In this document: piece after piece, positions 5,614 through 7,476 of the stretch
Layout: the number at the start of each line of letters is the position of its first letter
Position numbering within the stretch: the stretch's first letter is position 1
Assembly (NCBI RefSeq): GCF_023230885.1
Contig: NZ_JALNWM010000175.1
Location: 1 to 7,476 of the forward strand
DNA from: Desulfocurvus sp.
GTDB taxonomy: Bacteria; Desulfobacterota; Desulfovibrionia; Desulfovibrionales; Desulfovibrionaceae
Reading direction: 5' to 3'
Length of the DNA: 7,476 nt
The notes under the pieces: model-generated
What the model saw: the letters and a program-made list of their open reading frames with translations, nothing else
Database searches by the model: none
What the model was told of the DNA's origin: nothing
Made by a program: the position numbers and the translations under genes

Positions 5614-6989
5614 CAGGACACGATCCCCTTTGCTTGCAGGATGGAATGGATATAGGCCCCCAGCCGGGCCGGGTAGCCGTCGCCGTGCGCCAGGCCGACC
5701 TCGTCCCGGGCCCCGGGGCCCAGGGCGCTGCCGCTCCAGTGCAGCATGGCGTCCAGGTAGGCCATGATCCCGGCGGCGTCGGGCTCCCGCTCCACGCAGG
5801 CCCGCAGCGCCCCGGGCAACTCCCCGGGGCCCAGGACCTTGTGTACCGGGGCGTCCGGGAAATCGAAAAACACCGCGCCCCCGCCGAAGGCCACCACATG
5901 CTTGCCGCGCACAAGGGCCTCCACCCCCGCCGACGAGCAGTTGAACAGCACCCCGGCCGCGCCGTCCACCAGGGCCCAGGTGTCGCCGCCGCCGCTGTGG
6001 TAGGCGAATCCGGGCAGGTCGCGGGCCATGCGGTACAGCCCGGCGCGCCCGGGGTCGGGGAAGGCCGTCAGGGGGTGGTCCTTGACCACCAGGCTGTGGC
6101 CGGGGGGCAGCGCCATCCAGGCGCTGCGCGCCAGGTGCTCCACGTCCTCCCAGAACGGCAGGGCATAATTGGTCAGCCAGTTGTGGGACTTGTTGAGCAC
6201 CAGCAGGAAATACGGACCGGACACCGGGGCGTCGACGGCCCGCCCGTAGCGGCGGCGCAGCCCCGCCCGGGCCAGGCCCGCGCGGCAGTCGCGCAGCAGT
6301 TGGCGCAGGGAGACACCGGCGCGCGAACGCCCGGCCTTGGAGCGGAAGTGCTCCTTCTGGGCGCCGTCCTGGAAGGCCCGGTACCGGGCCACATAGCGCT
6401 CCACCTCGGCCCGGCGCCCGGGGGGCAGCCCCTGGGCCCTGGCCTCGGCATAGTGGCGGACGAACTCCCGGCCGGGGACGTGGAGCAGGTTGTCGTAGAC
6501 CATGTCCCGGCCCTTGAGGGCCGTGGAATAGGCCATGAAAAAGGGCGTGCCGTGGTGCGCGGCGCAGCGTTCGAGGACCAGGGCGCCCAGGCAGCGGAAG
6601 GCCATTGAGTCGCCGAAATGGACGAAGCGGACGCCGCCGCCGCGCAGCAGGCGGTCGAACACCAGGGCCTTGGCCAGGACCACATCCGCCAGGGCCGCGC
6701 CCAGGGGCTCCACGGCGGCGTAGGCGTTCCAGGGCACGGGGTCCAGCCAGCGCCGCACGGCGGCCGCCGCGGCCCCGTCGCGCGCCAGCTCCTCGGCGCC
6801 CTCCAGGCTGTGCGTGACGCGGATGTCCCCGCGCGGCCCGAGCGCCTCGCGGAAGAGCTGCGCGTCCCGGGAGCTGTCCATGCAGGCTAGGGCCGGGTGC
6901 CCGGAGAGCCCGACAAAGGCTTCGAGCATCTCCCGGGCCTTGGCCAGGGCCCGGGCGCCTCCGCGCCTGGGGAAGTAGAACAGGTCCAT
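5613..6989 (-). CDS. Capsule polysaccharide synthesis-like protein (KpsS/KpsC-type putative glycosyltransferase)
   Basis: A 458-aa protein with no signal peptide or obvious membrane segment, so probably cytoplasmic. The N-terminal half (to about 250) is alpha/beta with FVHFGDSMAFRCLGAL at 122-137, reminiscent of N-domains in capsule-synthesis proteins. A basic linker (about 190-255) follows. The C-terminal half starts at YFLLVLNKSHN (260-270), with VVKDHPLTAF at 301-310 and FNCSSAGVEALVRGKHVVAFG at 349-369. This resembles the VK.HP and N.S..G.EAL..GK.VV..G pattern of the Capsule_synth family, whose KpsC and KpsS members transfer beta-Kdo to the capsule lipid anchor. Exact substrate cannot be read from sequence. 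It begins one base after the amidotransferase stop, and its TGA shares a base with the next ATG (TGATG). The Shine-Dalgarno is weak (GGGAG about 13 nt upstream), consistent with coupled translation. Moderately sure of the family, unsure of the reaction. Confidence 0.75.
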   Translation of the reverse strand: MDLFYFPRRGGARALAKAREMLEAFVGLSGHPALACMDSSRDAQLFREALGPRGDIRVTHSLEGAEELARDGAAAAAVRRWLDPVPWNAYAAVEPLGAALADVVLAKALVFDRLLRGGGVRFVHFGDSMAFRCLGALVLERCAAHHGTPFFMAYSTALKGRDMVYDNLLHVPGREFVRHYAEARAQGLPPGRRAEVERYVARYRAFQDGAQKEHFRSKAGRSRAGVSLRQLLRDCRAGLARAGLRRRYGRAVDAPVSGPYFLLVLNKSHNWLTNYALPFWEDVEHLARSAWMALPPGHSLVVKDHPLTAFPDPGRAGLYRMARDLPGFAYHSGGGDTWALVDGAAGVLFNCSSAGVEALVRGKHVVAFGGGAVFFDFPDAPVHKVLGPGELPGALRACVEREPDAAGIMAYLDAMLHWSGSALGPGARDEVGLAHGDGYPARLGAYIHSILQAKGIVS

Positions 6990-6990
6990 G

Positions 6991-7476
6991 CTAGAGTCCG
7001 AACTCCCGGAACAGCAGCTCCAGGTTCATGAATTTCCAGATGAAATAGGAGTTGCCCAGGTCGACATCGCCCACCCACGCCTCGTACTCCCCGGCCAGCC
7101 TGGTCTTGTCGATATAGCCGCGGTCGTGCAGCAGGGAGTCGGCGATCATCGCGCGCACCCAGTCCGTAAGCTCGTACTTCAGCCACTCGCGCTGCGGGGT
7201 CGGCATGTAGCGCTTCACGGGCTCCTGGTAGCTGCGCGCGATGGGGTCGTCGAACCGCGCGGCCACCTGGCGCAGCAGGTGCTTGGTGTAGCCTTCGCGC
7301 AGCAGCAGCTCCTCGGGTACGGCGAACAGCCGCTCGAAGAGCACATGGTCCAGGAAGGGCACGCGGACCTCCACGGCGGAGGCCATCGCCATTTTGTCCT
7401 GGAACATGAGCAGCTTGGGTATCTTCATCTGGAAGAGGTCGGCGTACATGCGCCCACGGACCGGGGAGCCGAAGTC
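6991..7476 (-). CDS. Asparagine synthase-type amidotransferase, C-terminal part (5' end outside window)
   Basis: The frame stays open to the right window edge: the codons before the first internal Met (7449) read DFGSPVRGR, so this is the tail of a longer gene (161 residues visible). The family uses glutamine and ATP to amidate a carboxylate, aspartate in AsnB proper; homologues in polysaccharide clusters are often thought to amidate sugar acids. The visible part is the end of the ATP-dependent synthetase domain. It contains the family signature IPKLLMFQDKMAMA followed by VEVRVPFLDH, then a Lys-Arg segment before MPTPQREWL, as in AsnB C-termini. The N-terminal glutaminase domain with its catalytic Cys is not in the window. 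The stop TAG is separated from the next ATG by one base, so the two genes are probably co-transcribed. Family assignment is strong. Whether the substrate is aspartate or a glycan is not decidable here. Confidence 0.9.
   Translation of the reverse strand, partial: DFGSPVRGRMYADLFQMKIPKLLMFQDKMAMASAVEVRVPFLDHVLFERLFAVPEELLLREGYTKHLLRQVAARFDDPIARSYQEPVKRYMPTPQREWLKYELTDWVRAMIADSLLHDRGYIDKTRLAGEYEAWVGDVDLGNSYFIWKFMNLELLFREFGL

Noticed and set aside
3854..5914. 686-aa minus-strand frame suggesting an N-terminal extension or fusion of the methyltransferase
   Set aside because: The part upstream of 4582 is an out-of-frame reading of the GME-like epimerase and capsule-like genes. A Shine-Dalgarno and normal protein length support the internal ATG.
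126..6890. Many long plus-strand open frames (e.g. 202-1590, 1624-3033, 2886-3932, 4010-4666, 4645-5655, 5634-6608)
   Set aside because: They lie antisense to genes with clear family motifs, and their translations are low-complexity (Gly, Ala, Arg, His, Gln-rich) with no recognisable domain. Such frames are expected at this GC content because stop codons are rare.
1..7476. Mobile elements, CRISPR arrays, tRNA/rRNA genes, phage or defence systems
   Set aside because: No direct-repeat arrays, transposase or integrase motifs, or RNA gene signatures were seen. The window is almost fully occupied by seven glycan-related genes and one partial amidotransferase.

Overview
The window is a slice of a surface-polysaccharide (capsule, O-antigen or exopolysaccharide) biosynthesis locus from a very GC-rich bacterium, roughly 70% G+C by eye. 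All seven recognisable genes lie on the minus strand, so transcription runs from the right edge (7476) to the left edge (1). The protein families are typical of a Gram-negative envelope-glycan island. The composition would suit a high-GC proteobacterium such as a Desulfovibrionaceae member, but that placement is a weak guess because no rRNA or lineage marker is present.

In transcription order: (1) the C-terminal part of a glutamine-dependent asparagine synthase-type amidotransferase (7476-6991, start outside the window); (2) a 458-aa protein resembling capsule-synthesis glycosyltransferases of the KpsS/KpsC type (6989-5613); (3) a 327-aa extended SDR that resembles GDP-mannose 3,5-epimerase (5613-4630); (4) a 242-aa class I SAM-dependent methyltransferase (4582-3854); (5) a roughly 342-aa GT-B glycosyltransferase with a CgeB-like C-terminal domain, probably starting at TTG 3857 (3857-2829); (6) a 401-aa GT4-type glycosyltransferase (2832-1627); (7) a 335-aa extended SDR of the UDP-glucose 4-epimerase type (1569-562); (8) the first 186 codons of a DegT/DnrJ/EryC1/StrS PLP aminotransferase (560 to the left edge). 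Entries 1 and 8 are cut by the window.

Gene packing is very tight. Junctions 2/3, 4/5 and 5/6 are TGATG, TTGA and ATGA overlaps, and 1/2 and 7/8 are separated by a single base, which suggests translational coupling. There are only two spacers: 47 bp before the methyltransferase, holding an 18-bp perfect GC palindrome and a good Shine-Dalgarno, and 57 bp before the second SDR. The second spacer is visibly AT-rich and carries a consensus TTGACA box with a 17-bp spacer to TACAAG. I read it as an internal promoter for the sugar-nucleotide pair 7-8.

Taken together, the genes would supply modified sugars (the two SDRs and the aminotransferase), polymerise or transfer them (three glycosyltransferase-like proteins) and decorate them (methyltransferase, amidotransferase). 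No RNA genes, mobile elements, CRISPR arrays or integration sites were seen. The locus looks like an ordinary but unassigned glycan cluster. The most informative points are the GME-like epimerase with conserved catalytic residues, the internal promoter and the non-ATG start.
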